From Xenococcaceae cyanobacterium MO_167.B27 (GTDB lineage Bacteria > Cyanobacteriota > Cyanobacteriia > Cyanobacteriales > Xenococcaceae), in contig JASJCP010000048.1 in NCBI GenBank assembly GCA_030065935.1, positions 1 to 39,790 on the forward strand: 39,790 nt of DNA. Direction: 5' to 3'. How positions within the stretch are numbered: the stretch's first letter is position 1; every line of letters starts with the position of its first letter. The notes under the pieces were generated by a model. It ran no database searches and was not told where the DNA came from. It was given only the letters and a program-made list of their open reading frames with translations. A program made the position numbers and the translations under genes. Positions 25,640-34,318 of this stretch are shown here, piece after piece.

Positions 25640-26731
25640 ATGGGAATATCAGGTTCACAACATGAAAAATTATCAATAGCATTGCGAGATGCTTTTCAAA
25701 CTCCCCAACGCTTTTTACAATTTGTTAAATTCAGGTTTGATAAAAATTTATACGATATCACCATCGCAGAAGACCTCCAAGAATTAGCATTTGATCTAAT
25801 TAGAGAAGCAGATAGTTATGGCTGGATCGAAGAATTAATTATTGGAGCGCGTCAATCTAATCCCAAAAATGCCAAGCTGTTTGCTTTTTCCCAAGAATTT
25901 TTTAGTAACCCCTATATTGCCAATTCTTTGCCTCCAGAGTTAGCTAAAAGAGGCTCTTTAGAGAAAATTATTCGAGCCAAAAATAGTTTTATTAATGTAA
26001 CTCAATGGCGAGAAAAATTAGGTGCAATCGAAGCACAAGTATGCCGTGTTGAAGTTAAACAATCTTCAGGTCGCTATAGACCTTTGGGGACGGGGTTTTT
26101 AATTGGGGCTGATGTTGCCATTACAAATTATCACGTCATCGAATCAGTACATAAAGGAAACATTGCTCCTGAAGATATCATTTTGCGTTTTGATTATAAA
26201 CAGCTAGGAGATGGTATTACTGTTAATAGTGGAAAGGAATATGAATTATTGCTGGGAGATTGGCTGATAGATTATAGTCTCTATCCTCCTGATGAAGAAA
26301 AGCGAGAGCCAAAGGAAAATGAATTAGATTATGCCATCTTGAGGATAGATGGAGAACCAGGGAATCAATTGGTTGGAGAAAGAGGAAGTCCTAAAAGGGG
26401 CTGGATTGAGTTGCCCAAAAATGATTATAATTTTCTAGCAGATACTCCTTTATTTATCGTGCAGCATCCCCAAGGAACTCCTTTAAAGTTGGCATTTGAT
26501 ACAGAGTCAATTATTGGTTTAAACTCAAATAAAACTGTTGTAAAATATCGTACTAATACAGAACCAGGTTCTTCTGGTTCACCCTGTTTTAATATTGATT
26601 GGGAATTAGTAGCTTTGCACCACAGTGGAGATACACTTTATGAAAATAAGACTCCTCAATTTAATGCAGGTACTCCTTTTAGTGCTATTGTTTCGAGATT
26701 ACGAGAACAAAATAAATTAGCTAACCTATAA
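25640..26731 (+). CDS. EAD1 - trypsin-like serine protease
   Basis: A 363-residue protein with two parts. Residues 1-95 fit effector-associated domain 1 (EAD1), a death-domain-like adaptor that pairs with EAD1 on partner proteins (LSIALRDAFQTPQRFLQFV ... NPKNAKLFAFSQEFF). Residues 130-360 are a trypsin-fold protease with an intact triad: His in AITNYHVIESVH near 164, Asp in ELDYAILRIDG near 231, Ser in EPGSSGSPCF near 312. No signal peptide, so it acts in the cytoplasm. In vWA-MoxR-VMAP systems such proteases are the predicted effector, recruited by matching EADs on the VMAP protein, here the next gene. Confidence 0.87.
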   Translation: MGISGSQHEKLSIALRDAFQTPQRFLQFVKFRFDKNLYDITIAEDLQELAFDLIREADSYGWIEELIIGARQSNPKNAKLFAFSQEFFSNPYIANSLPPELAKRGSLEKIIRAKNSFINVTQWREKLGAIEAQVCRVEVKQSSGRYRPLGTGFLIGADVAITNYHVIESVHKGNIAPEDIILRFDYKQLGDGITVNSGKEYELLLGDWLIDYSLYPPDEEKREPKENELDYAILRIDGEPGNQLVGERGSPKRGWIELPKNDYNFLADTPLFIVQHPQGTPLKLAFDTESIIGLNSNKTVVKYRTNTEPGSSGSPCFNIDWELVALHHSGDTLYENKTPQFNAGTPFSAIVSRLREQNKLANL

Positions 26732-26829
26732 GTAGCAAAATCTAAAATTAAAATTGAAAATTATAATTTTGAGAGTAATATTAATTTAGTTAGATAGCCA
26801 TTTAAAATTTCTAACAATTTACTATAAAC

Positions 26830-28584
26830 ATGGAGATTGATGTAAAAATTATAGAAGATTTAGAAATAGCAATAACGAAGGCTTTTGACAACCCAGAATT
26901 GAAAAGAATTGTACAGTATAGTCAAGGCGTTAAACTAATAGAGTTAGCTGATGGAAAAAATTTTCCAGATACGGTTTATAGCCTGGTTACTAATGAAAAC
27001 ACCAATATAACAAAACTAATTTTCAAAGCTGTTGAATATAATCCTAAAAATGAACATTTACAAAACTTTGTACATAAACACATAAAATATTTTCTTGGTT
27101 GTAGTGAAAGTCATATTCAAAAAGAATTTATTATTAGTTTATTAAAAATATTATACGAAATAAGTAATTTTGATTTTCAATCAGTCATCGATTCTTTTAA
27201 ATCATCTTTACCTACAAAAGCCACGCTTTCTGAAAAAATTAAGTTTCATCTAAAAGACACAAAAGTATCAAGCTGTGTAAAAATATATTTAATTTTAACA
27301 TTTCTCCTTAACGATTATCCATATCTTGAGGATCGACAAGTATTACGAATATTTTTTTTTGTAAATAATTTACTTGCAAATATTAGCGATCGACAACTTC
27401 AGCAAGAACTAAAAAACTGGCAAGATCGAGCAAGAGACCAGGGATATCAATTGCCAAAAGAAAAGTCTAGTTCAACTAATAATGAAAATAAAGATCCTTG
27501 TACTTGGCAACCCTATTTATCAATAGTCATCAAAAAATTATCTTCTCCCGATTCAGATCGCTATTCATTATTAGGCTATCTTATTTTAGAAAATATAAAT
27601 AATCGAAACCAGAAACCAGACCTAATACCTTTACAAAATTATATCGTTGTAAATAATCGAAAAACCGATGATAATACAACAATACCTAATTATAAATCAT
27701 CTAAACAATTTAATTTTAGCTTTTCTCAATCTAAGACTGAAGCAGGTAAAAAAAATTTAGCTAAACAGTTAAAAATGCTTATTGAGGAAAGTTACGATAA
27801 GATTAGAGGAATTAGAGAAAGAAGAATAAGGAAAAACTTGATTATTGAATTTTTTCTTCCTGGTAACTATTTATTTGAAAATGTAGATCGTTGGAAAATA
27901 CCATATGGAATAGGATGTGGTGAGTTTATTGAGCTTGGCAAAAAATACAATGTTATCGTCAGGTCTTATGACAGATTAAACAGTTCCGAATTTATTACTA
28001 TCCTCGAACAAAATTGGCAAAAAATTGAGAAGATTATTGATTGTTTACAGGATGATATTAATGAACAAGAACTTATAAAATATCATCAAACATATTATAC
28101 AAATTTGAATAGTATGTCAGGTAGAGGTCAAAAAATCGCTACAAAAATGAAAAGTAAAATCGGACTAAAACTAATCTGTAAGCCACCTAAATCTGGGGAG
28201 AGTTGCAGTGGTTTGGTAAATGCAATTTTAGAATCGGGAGTACCCATTATAATTTGGGCAAAATGTCAAGATATTCCCGACCAAAATTTATTTAATAAAT
28301 TAAACCAATTTTTTGCACCTAAATCAATTAAGAAAATAAATAATTTGGCAAATATTGTGTATGAACAAAGAGTGAAAGCTTTTGAAGCAATTGATACTTT
28401 AAAAAATAATCAAATTGAAGAAGAAATTAAAGATATTGAAAAAGATAGTGCCACAGAACCAGACCCCAATGAATACTTTGGCTATTATTTAACTATTTAT
28501 TTTGAAGAGACTAATCGACTATCTAAGCTGCATGATTACTTAAAAGACAATATTCAAAATAATAAATTGAGGTTAGGTGCATGA
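26830..28584 (+). CDS. EAD1 - VMAP protein (vWA-MoxR-associated protein)
   Basis: A 584-residue Lys/Asn-rich protein. Residues 1-95 again resemble EAD1 (LEIAITKAFDNPELKRIVQY ... NPKNEHLQNFVHKHIK), matching the protease's N-terminus in layout. A helical middle follows, and the C-terminal part from about residue 285 has the VMAP-C pattern: NLIIEFFLPGNYLFENVDRW, PYGIGCGEF, YNVIVRSYDRL, and SGVPIIIWAKC. VMAP links the ATPase/vWA pair to EAD-bearing effectors in ternary conflict systems. Its stop overlaps the MoxR start (ATGA). Codon use is strongly AT-rich compared with the flanks. Confidence 0.8.
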   Translation: MEIDVKIIEDLEIAITKAFDNPELKRIVQYSQGVKLIELADGKNFPDTVYSLVTNENTNITKLIFKAVEYNPKNEHLQNFVHKHIKYFLGCSESHIQKEFIISLLKILYEISNFDFQSVIDSFKSSLPTKATLSEKIKFHLKDTKVSSCVKIYLILTFLLNDYPYLEDRQVLRIFFFVNNLLANISDRQLQQELKNWQDRARDQGYQLPKEKSSSTNNENKDPCTWQPYLSIVIKKLSSPDSDRYSLLGYLILENINNRNQKPDLIPLQNYIVVNNRKTDDNTTIPNYKSSKQFNFSFSQSKTEAGKKNLAKQLKMLIEESYDKIRGIRERRIRKNLIIEFFLPGNYLFENVDRWKIPYGIGCGEFIELGKKYNVIVRSYDRLNSSEFITILEQNWQKIEKIIDCLQDDINEQELIKYHQTYYTNLNSMSGRGQKIATKMKSKIGLKLICKPPKSGESCSGLVNAILESGVPIIIWAKCQDIPDQNLFNKLNQFFAPKSIKKINNLANIVYEQRVKAFEAIDTLKNNQIEEEIKDIEKDSATEPDPNEYFGYYLTIYFEETNRLSKLHDYLKDNIQNNKLRLGA

Positions 28585-29627
28585 ATGATTGGCGAATTTT
28601 TAAAGGAAATTCTCCTGATGGAGAACCCATTAAACCCCATAATGATATTGAGAAGCTACCCCCTCCCCCTAAATGGCGACAATTTATACATTCAGATCCA
28701 TCGATAAATTTACAAAATAAAAAAGAGCTTAAGCTAAAACAAGATCGCGAACGAGGAGAACGTTTTTTTCTCCGGGATAATCAAGATGAGGTGATAGATG
28801 CTGTTAATGCTGCTCTTTATTTACGTCGTCCTTTATTAATAACAGGAAGACCTGGTTCTGGCAAAACTTCTCTTGCTTATGCAGTGGCTTATCAACTTAA
28901 ATTAGGGCAAGTTTTAAAATGGTCTATAACTGTGCGTTCTACAATTCAAGAAGCTCTTTATCAATATGATGCGATCGCCAGATTACAAGATACTCAGATA
29001 TTTTCTACTGTAGCACTAAAAAAAGATAATAATGTGGAGAATAATATTGGTCAATATATAAAGCTTGGCCCTTTAGGTACAGCATTTTTACCCTCTAGCA
29101 AACCCCGTATCTTACTAATTGATGAAATTGATAAAGCAGACATCAATTTACCCAATGATTTATTGAATCTTTTTGAAGAAGGAGAATTTGAAATCCCCGA
29201 ACTGGTAAGAATTTCTCAGAAATACCCGAGAGTAGAATTGCGTTCTGCTGATGATGAAGAGGTTTTAATTGAGCAGGGATATATTCGTTGTCAATCATTT
29301 CCCTTGGTTATTTTAACCAGTAATGGAGAAAGAGATTTTCCTCCTGCTTTTTTGCGAAGATGTATTCGCGTCAGAATGCCAGACCCCACAGAAGAAGATT
29401 TATTGCAAATTGTACAAAAACAATTGGATGCTCAAGATTTTGAAGCTGTAAAGAAAATTATTGCAGATTTTGTTACAAGGAGAGATGGTTCAGAACAAAA
29501 TTTAGCTACAGACCAATTATTAAATACTATCTATCTTTTAGCTGGAAATTTAGATGGTCAAGATGATGAAAGGATAAAAGATTTATTGTTAAGTCCGTTA
29601 GTTAGCTCTGAAGACGATTATGGTTAA
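28581..29627 (+). CDS. MoxR-type AAA+ ATPase
   Basis: A 348-residue AAA+ ATPase. Walker A GRPGSGKTSLAYAVA is near residues 89-103, Walker B RILLIDEIDKADINLPNDLL near 177-196, sensor 1 in PLVILTSNGERDFPPAFLRR near 240, with the Arg finger pair in RRC. MoxR ATPases work with vWA proteins as chaperone-like machines; in conflict systems they are proposed to gate the effector by ATP hydrolysis. Translationally coupled on both sides: four-base overlap with VMAP and eight-base overlap with the vWA gene. Confidence 0.92.
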   Translation: MNDWRIFKGNSPDGEPIKPHNDIEKLPPPPKWRQFIHSDPSINLQNKKELKLKQDRERGERFFLRDNQDEVIDAVNAALYLRRPLLITGRPGSGKTSLAYAVAYQLKLGQVLKWSITVRSTIQEALYQYDAIARLQDTQIFSTVALKKDNNVENNIGQYIKLGPLGTAFLPSSKPRILLIDEIDKADINLPNDLLNLFEEGEFEIPELVRISQKYPRVELRSADDEEVLIEQGYIRCQSFPLVILTSNGERDFPPAFLRRCIRVRMPDPTEEDLLQIVQKQLDAQDFEAVKKIIADFVTRRDGSEQNLATDQLLNTIYLLAGNLDGQDDERIKDLLLSPLVSSEDDYG

Positions 29628-32577
29628 AGAGTTAATTGTTTCACTAGGGCTAGATTTAGAACTAACGGCAGAAGAAATTGCCGATATCTTTTGGCTAACC
29701 AGAATTAGACAACAATCTCAGGCTATTGATGATAATCGGACACAAAATGAGTCTGAAAATAAAATAAACGAGACTCATGCAAAAAATACAAGGAAATCAC
29801 AGTGTAATAATGTACCAATCATTTGGCTACTCCTCCGAGGAATCAATTGTATGGCTGGTATTCTATTTCTGCGTAAGTATCCAACTTCCAAACAATCCTT
29901 TCAATCAAATTTTCAACCTCAAGCAACGCCACAAAATAATAATAATCAGCAAAATTTATCTTCATCCACATCAGAATCACCAAAAGAATTAGGATTATTT
30001 ACCCAAAATTCGCCGATAAACTTTGAGCGCGGTTTTCCCATTAGAGTACCAAACGCCTCTTTAGATGAGCCTCTGCGGTTTATGAGGTCACTACGTCCTT
30101 TGATTCAACCAATTGCAGTTCAAGAAAGCTTTAATTTGGATGAAGTAGCTACAGTCAAAAAAATAGTAGAAGAAAGAATTTTTCTCCCAGTGTTAAAGCC
30201 AATTTTAGAACCTTGGTTAGATTTAGTTCTGGTGATTGATGAATCTCCTTCGATGAAAATTTGGCAGCAAACTATTAATGAAATTACTCAACTTTTGGGG
30301 CGATATGGAATTTTTGGTGATGTTAGAACCTTTGGCATTGTTCAAGATGGAGAAAAAGTTTACCTAAGAACCGGAGTTGGACGGGAAATCGATAAACAAA
30401 CTATTATTAATCCTTCTTCTTTAATTGAACCTGGTGGTAGAAGATTAATTTTAATCCTTACAGACTGTGTTGCTACTCTTTGGTATTCAAAGTCAATCTT
30501 GCCAATTCTCAAAATTTGGGCAGAAAAATGTCCAATGGCTCTAGTTCAAGTTTTGCCAGAGTGGTTATGGGAGAGAACCGCTTTAGGAGATAAAACCCTA
30601 GTACAATTATTCGGATTAGCTCCAGGTATTCCCAATCAAAAACTTTCTATAGTGCCAGATCCTTTTAGAGATATAGGAAAAACTAAATTTGATGATTATG
30701 AAGACATTATTGCTTATAAAACTATCAAGGATGGAGATAAAGAACCAAAAAAAAATAAAAAGCTCCAAAAATTAGAACTAAAAGTCCCCATACTCTCCTT
30801 AGAACCAAAATTTGCCTCTGTTTGGAGTTGCATGATTTCTGGACAAGGAGGAGTGAAAACCCCTGGATTTATTTTTGAATATGATTTAGAAATAGATTCT
30901 CCAGAAAACCCAACAGAAGCAGTTAACTTAAACAACTACGAACTAACACCAGAAGAAAGAGTAGACCGCTTTTGGAACGCTTCATCAAATTTGGCGTGGA
31001 GATTAGCAGGATTATTAGCAGCATCCCCAGAAATTAATCTACCAGTCACCAGATTAATTCAGCAAAACTTTTTACCCTCATCCAAACAATCTCATGTAGC
31101 CGAGGTGTTTTTAGGTGGTTTATTAGAACCAAAGAACCCCATCTTACTTTCTTCCCATCCAGATAGTATTAGTTATCAATTTGTCCATGAGCAAGTACGC
31201 AATCTGTTACTAGATAATGCCCCTGCTACAGATACCGTCTCTGTTTTATCCAGTTATATTGCTCGTCGTTGGGGCAAAACCCTAGATGAATTTACCGCAC
31301 AGTTACAACTTTTACTGGAAAATAGCGATAATGTTTCCCAGCAGAAAGCCCTACCTTTTGCCATTGTCTCTACGGAAGTTCTCAGAAGAAGAGGAGGAAA
31401 ATATAAAGAGATTGTCAGTAATCTAGACCGCTTAATTGGGCGACAATCGGATGATGTAGATAAGCCAAAATATGATTTTAGTGGCTTCCCACCGCTACAA
31501 GATTTAGAGTATGAACCTGCCACTATTGTTTTACTAAAAGGCATTGAGTTACAAACCCAGCAATTTGAAGTAGCAGAAGTTGTCATAGAGCAACAAGAAT
31601 ACAAAACTTTTGAATTTGTCACTGCCAAATTAGAGCTAATACAAAAACCAGCAGGTCTACTCCAGAGGCTCAACCCTTTCCGTAGAGATAGAGAGCGAGA
31701 GATTAAAGAATGGGTAATAAACCAACAAACAAGACAGGGACAACAACTTATCGAACAACTCAGCGATGAAGTAGAACTAGAGATGGTACTTATTCCACCT
31801 GGTGAGTTTATGATGGGGGCTGCGCCTAAAGAAGAAGATAGTAGGGGCAAAGAACTACCGCAGCATAGAGTTAAAATCGAATATTCTTTTCTCATGGGCA
31901 AATATCCTATTACTCAAGCACAATGGCGAACAGTAGCAGCTTTGCCTCAAGTAAATCGAAAATTAACAACCAATCCTGCAAAATTTAAGGGAGATAAGCG
32001 ACCAGTTGAAAGGGTAAATTGGTATGAAGCAAAAGAGTTTTGCCAACGCCTTTCCGAATATACAGAACGAGAATATAGATTACCATCGGAAGCAGAATGG
32101 GAATATGCTTGTAGGTCAGTTATCAATAATCAGTTATCAGTAACCAGTAGACAATTGACAGTAGAGGAATGGAATGAAAAATATAACCAACCCTTTCACT
32201 TTGGTGCAACTATTACAACGGATTTAGCTAACTATAATGGAGAATCAATTTATGGAGAAGGAGTAAAAGGAGTATATCGGGGAAAAACAACTCCAGTGGA
32301 TAAGTTTGGTATTGCCAATGATTTTGGTTTGTGCGAGATGCACGGAAATGTCTGGGAATGGTGCGAAGATCATTGGCACGATAATTACCAAAATGCACCT
32401 ATAGATGGTAGTTCTTGGACAACCAATGACGATAGTAGTTCTCGTGTAAGACGCGGTGGTTCTTGGACCCACGATCCTAATTACTGTCGCTCTGCTGCTC
32501 GCATCTACCTCGACCCCGTGTTCGCGAACGACATTATCGGGTTTCGAGTTGTGTGTAGGGTGCCGAGGACTCTTTAG
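29620..32577 (+). CDS. vWA - FGS (formylglycine-generating-enzyme-like) protein, DGR target
   Basis: A 985-residue protein. A variable N-terminus (residues 1-140) contains one hydrophobic stretch (VPIIWLLLRGINCMAGILFL). A SAV_2336-type von Willebrand A domain spans about 200-370, with MIDAS LVLVIDESPSM and LILILTDCVATLW. A helical region follows, then a C-terminal FGS/C-type-lectin domain from about 718 (MVLIPPGEFMMGAAP, RLPSEAEWEYACR, GNVWEWCEDHWHDNY, RRGGSW). Residues 937-972 lie in the variable repeat described at 32428-32535. In related systems the FGS part is the ligand sensor. A dispersed repeat at 32116-32160 adds about 20 residues to the domain relative to the paralogue at 34319. It is the last gene of the operon. 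Confidence 0.9.
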   Translation: MVKELIVSLGLDLELTAEEIADIFWLTRIRQQSQAIDDNRTQNESENKINETHAKNTRKSQCNNVPIIWLLLRGINCMAGILFLRKYPTSKQSFQSNFQPQATPQNNNNQQNLSSSTSESPKELGLFTQNSPINFERGFPIRVPNASLDEPLRFMRSLRPLIQPIAVQESFNLDEVATVKKIVEERIFLPVLKPILEPWLDLVLVIDESPSMKIWQQTINEITQLLGRYGIFGDVRTFGIVQDGEKVYLRTGVGREIDKQTIINPSSLIEPGGRRLILILTDCVATLWYSKSILPILKIWAEKCPMALVQVLPEWLWERTALGDKTLVQLFGLAPGIPNQKLSIVPDPFRDIGKTKFDDYEDIIAYKTIKDGDKEPKKNKKLQKLELKVPILSLEPKFASVWSCMISGQGGVKTPGFIFEYDLEIDSPENPTEAVNLNNYELTPEERVDRFWNASSNLAWRLAGLLAASPEINLPVTRLIQQNFLPSSKQSHVAEVFLGGLLEPKNPILLSSHPDSISYQFVHEQVRNLLLDNAPATDTVSVLSSYIARRWGKTLDEFTAQLQLLLENSDNVSQQKALPFAIVSTEVLRRRGGKYKEIVSNLDRLIGRQSDDVDKPKYDFSGFPPLQDLEYEPATIVLLKGIELQTQQFEVAEVVIEQQEYKTFEFVTAKLELIQKPAGLLQRLNPFRRDREREIKEWVINQQTRQGQQLIEQLSDEVELEMVLIPPGEFMMGAAPKEEDSRGKELPQHRVKIEYSFLMGKYPITQAQWRTVAALPQVNRKLTTNPAKFKGDKRPVERVNWYEAKEFCQRLSEYTEREYRLPSEAEWEYACRSVINNQLSVTSRQLTVEEWNEKYNQPFHFGATITTDLANYNGESIYGEGVKGVYRGKTTPVDKFGIANDFGLCEMHGNVWEWCEDHWHDNYQNAPIDGSSWTTNDDSSSRVRRGGSWTHDPNYCRSAARIYLDPVFANDIIGFRVVCRVPRTL
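32116..32160 (+). repeat. Dispersed AT-rich repeat inserted in frame in the FGS domain
   Basis: The coding sequence between EYACRS and FHFGAT contains units such as TAATCAGTTATCA that otherwise lie between genes (compare 6625-6637 in reverse complement). The insert keeps the frame and adds a net 20 residues or so (VINNQLSVTSRQLTVEEW). Confidence 0.6.
32428..32535 (+). repeat. DGR variable repeat VR1 (in vWA-FGS gene)
   Basis: A 108-base, 36-codon stretch at the end of the FGS domain. Aligned without gaps to VR2 (35003-35110), 18 codons differ at 30 bases, all at first or second codon positions; third positions are identical throughout. Differing codons are almost all NNC or NNT, as expected if the template repeat carries AAC/AAT. 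Invariant blocks between them (CGCGGTGGTTCTTGG; TGTCGCTCTGCTGCTCGC) keep the fold. Confidence 0.88.
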
Positions 32578-32585
32578 CACTTTGC
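32536..32585 (+). promoter_or_regulatory. IMH-like conserved 3' boundary of VR1
   Basis: A 50-base block starting ATCGGGTTTCGAGTTGTGTG is identical to 35111-35160 and runs eight bases past the stop codon. In DGRs the invariant block right after the variable repeat holds the initiation-of-mutagenic-homing site. Identity across the stop and into noncoding DNA fits repeated homing rather than protein-level selection. Confidence 0.7.
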
Positions 32586-32639
32586 TCTTTTTGCTCTTTT
32601 GCCCTTTGCCGAAATTTTTTAGAGAAAAATTAATTTAGA

Positions 32640-32772
32640 TAAGTAGGTCAACCTAATTATTCGTAGGATGGGTAGAGTGATAACGAAACCCATCGAGTGC
32701 TTATTCATGTTGGGTTTCATCCTTCAACCCAACCTACAAAACATTTGTTGTTTAATTAAGTGGAGCTACTTA
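32640..32772. mobile_element. MITE copy A (TA-type, TAAGTAG ends)
   Basis: A 133-base element with ends TAAGTAGGTCAACCTAATTA and, inverted, TAAGTAGCTCCACTTAATTA. Another copy with the same ends lies at 33239-33369. The inside holds the palindromic GTAGG...CCTAC repeat listed separately. No coding capacity. It sits just past the vWA gene. Confidence 0.68.
32663..32737. repeat. Cyanobacterial palindromic repeat (GTAGGATGGG type)
   Basis: Long imperfect hairpin: GTAGGATGGGTAGAGTGATA on the left pairs with TCATCCTTCAACCCAACCTAC on the right, with ACGAAACCCA / TGGGTTTC inside. This kind of element is scattered through many cyanobacterial genomes. Here it forms the core of MITE copy A. Confidence 0.65.
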
Positions 32773-32927
32773 GAAGAAAGTGCAATCTCAGAAAGGAAAA
32801 CCAAAGATTACTATTAATCGTCGTCAACAGTCAGCTCAGTATTTTGTGGAGCAACTTGACAAAAGAGAAATTTCCTCATTTAAAACTGGTAAATGCTCAA
32901 TGTTTGCAACAAGTTTTAAAGCGGTTA

Positions 32928-33029
32928 TATCAAATCACTTTAGATATGCTGCACATTAATCTCCCTTGTCCTCCTTGTCTCCCTTGTCTCCCCATCAGTC
33001 ATCTGTAGCAAATTTAAAGGGAAATGATA
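32928..33029. mobile_element. MITE with TTA target duplication, inside tnpB
   Basis: A 102-base element. Ends TATCAAATCACTTTAGAT and, inverted, TATCATTTCCCTTTAAAT match at 14 of 18 positions. It is flanked by TTA on both sides (32925-32927, 33030-33032). Removing it and one TTA restores the tnpB reading KRLDKAWSDFF. The core contains CTTGTCTCCC-type pyrimidine runs also seen, inverted, at 5886-5922. Confidence 0.75.
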
Positions 33030-33238
33030 TTAGATAAGGCTTGGTCTGATTTTTTTAAAATACCAGAACGAGGATTTCCTAGATTTCGTTCTAAAAACAG
33101 ATTTCGGAGTTTTATTTTTCCCCAACTAGGTAAAAATTGTTTAGAAGAAGGAAGAGTTAAACTCCCCAGTATTGGCTGGATTAGAATAAGACAATCAAGA
33201 AATTATCCCACTGGCTTTATTCCTAAACAATTCCAGAT

Positions 33239-33369
33239 TAAGTAGCTTCACTTTATTAAACACAAAATAGATGATGTTCGTAGTTTTGGCTTTAGCCATT
33301 ACTCTGCAAGGATTTAGTAACCCTGAAGGGTTGACTACAAACTTTATTTTATTTAGGTGGAGCTACTTA
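33239..33369. mobile_element. MITE copy B (TA-type), inside tnpB
   Basis: A 131-base element with ends TAAGTAGCTTCAC and, inverted, TAAGTAGCTCCAC, as in copy A. Removing it and leaving one TA gives the tnpB reading FQIIKKASGYYLM in frame, so the ends are known to the base. The centre holds a GTAGTTTTGGC...GACTACAAAC repeat (about 33277-33341). Confidence 0.75.
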
Positions 33370-33721
33370 TAAAGAAAGCAAGTGGTTATTATTTGATGAT
33401 TGTTTTTCAATCTACTGAAACTTTACCAGACCCTATACCTGGTAAGATATCGTTAGGGGTTGACGCAGGAATCGAAAATTTTATAGCTCTAAGTAATGGA
33501 CAATTAATCAAGAGTCCTAAATTCTTAAGAAATCAACTTAAGAAGTTGAGAAGACAGAGAGCGACAGCTTAAGAATAAAGTTAAGGGTTCAAACAACTCC
33601 TGGTTAAAATCCGTCAAGAAGATTGCCTTATTCCATGAAAAAGTAGCAAATACAAGAACTGATTGGCTATTTAAACTTGCTCATTATCTTTGTGATAAAG
33701 CTGACAATATATTTGTTGAAT

Positions 33722-33897
33722 CCCCCCACCTCTCCAAACCTCTCCTGAAAGGAGAGGCTCAACTGATGTCCCACCTCCCTATAATCCCTCCTGAAAGGAG
33801 GGATACGATTGTATCTCCCCTGTAGGGGAGATTATAGAGGGGTAGGGGGACTTATAGGGGGTAGGGGGGAACTAAAGGGGGGATTTGGTCAAAAGGT
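33722..33897. repeat. Cluster of palindromes inserted in tnpB
   Basis: Successive hairpins: CCTCTCCTGAAAGGAGAGG, CCCTCCTGAAAGGAGGG and TCTCCCCTGTAGGGGAGA, followed by G-rich TAGGGGG repeats. It begins with TCCCCCCACC and ends near GGGGGGATTTGG, so the whole may be one palindromic element. It interrupts tnpB after the catalytic Glu. Confidence 0.6.
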
Positions 33898-34254
33898 TTA
33901 TTCAGGAAACAATCTCTTGATTCGGGAATTGGAAGTTTTATCAATCAAATATTACCTTTTGTAGCTTGGAAAAGAGGGAAATACTTTGAGAAAGTAAATA
34001 AAGATTTTACTTCCCAAGAATGTCCCGTCTGTAGACTATATACTGGCAAAAAATTATTACAGCAAAGAATACATAAATGTCAGTATTGTAATACATTTCT
34101 TCCAAGAGATGTAGCATCTGCAAAAGTAATTGAACAACGTGGAAGAATCGCGCTCTTTCAGCCCGTGAGTAATCAAATGGCTTGGCATAGGCGAGGTGCG
34201 GGGGTTTTACAGTTAACACTATTTGACCTAGTAACTGCCGAATGAAGCAAGAAT

Positions 34255-34316
34255 CCCCCACTAAAATTAAAAACGTAGCGAACGCGGAGTTATTAATTTA
34301 GTGGGGTAGTGTCAAT
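34255..34316 (+). repeat. Right end of the IS200/IS605 element
   Basis: Hairpin CCCCACTAAAATTAA / TTAATTTAGTGGGG with a loop of about 25 bases, followed by TAGTGTCAAT. This layout matches right ends of this family. It ends two or three bases before the GTG start of the FGS gene at 34319. Confidence 0.65.
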
Positions 34317-34318
34317 CT

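Larger units (their letters stand above)
32850..34245 (+). pseudogene. tnpB: TnpB (IS200/IS605 family), broken by nested insertions
   Basis: Pieces of one TnpB read in order: KEKFPHLKLVNAQCLQQVLK, [MITE 32928-33029], LDKAWSDFFKIPERGFPRF and PSIGWIRIRQSRNYPTGF, [MITE 33239-33369], KKASGYYLMIVFQS, LGVDAGIENFIALSNG (RuvC-I Asp), a frameshift, SVKKIALFHEKVANTRTDWL, ADNIFVE (catalytic Glu), [palindrome cluster 33722-33897], QSLDSGIGSFINQILPF, the zinc ribbon CPVC...CQYC and DVASAKVIEQRG (third Asp). Taking out both MITEs and one target copy each restores the frame. The N-terminus is missing. It separates the two DGR-target genes. Confidence 0.82.

Noticed and set aside
33722-33897. CRISPR array
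   Set aside because: The repeated CTCCTGAAAGGAG units are palindromes of unequal length and spacing, only two or three in number, with no unique spacers and no cas genes.
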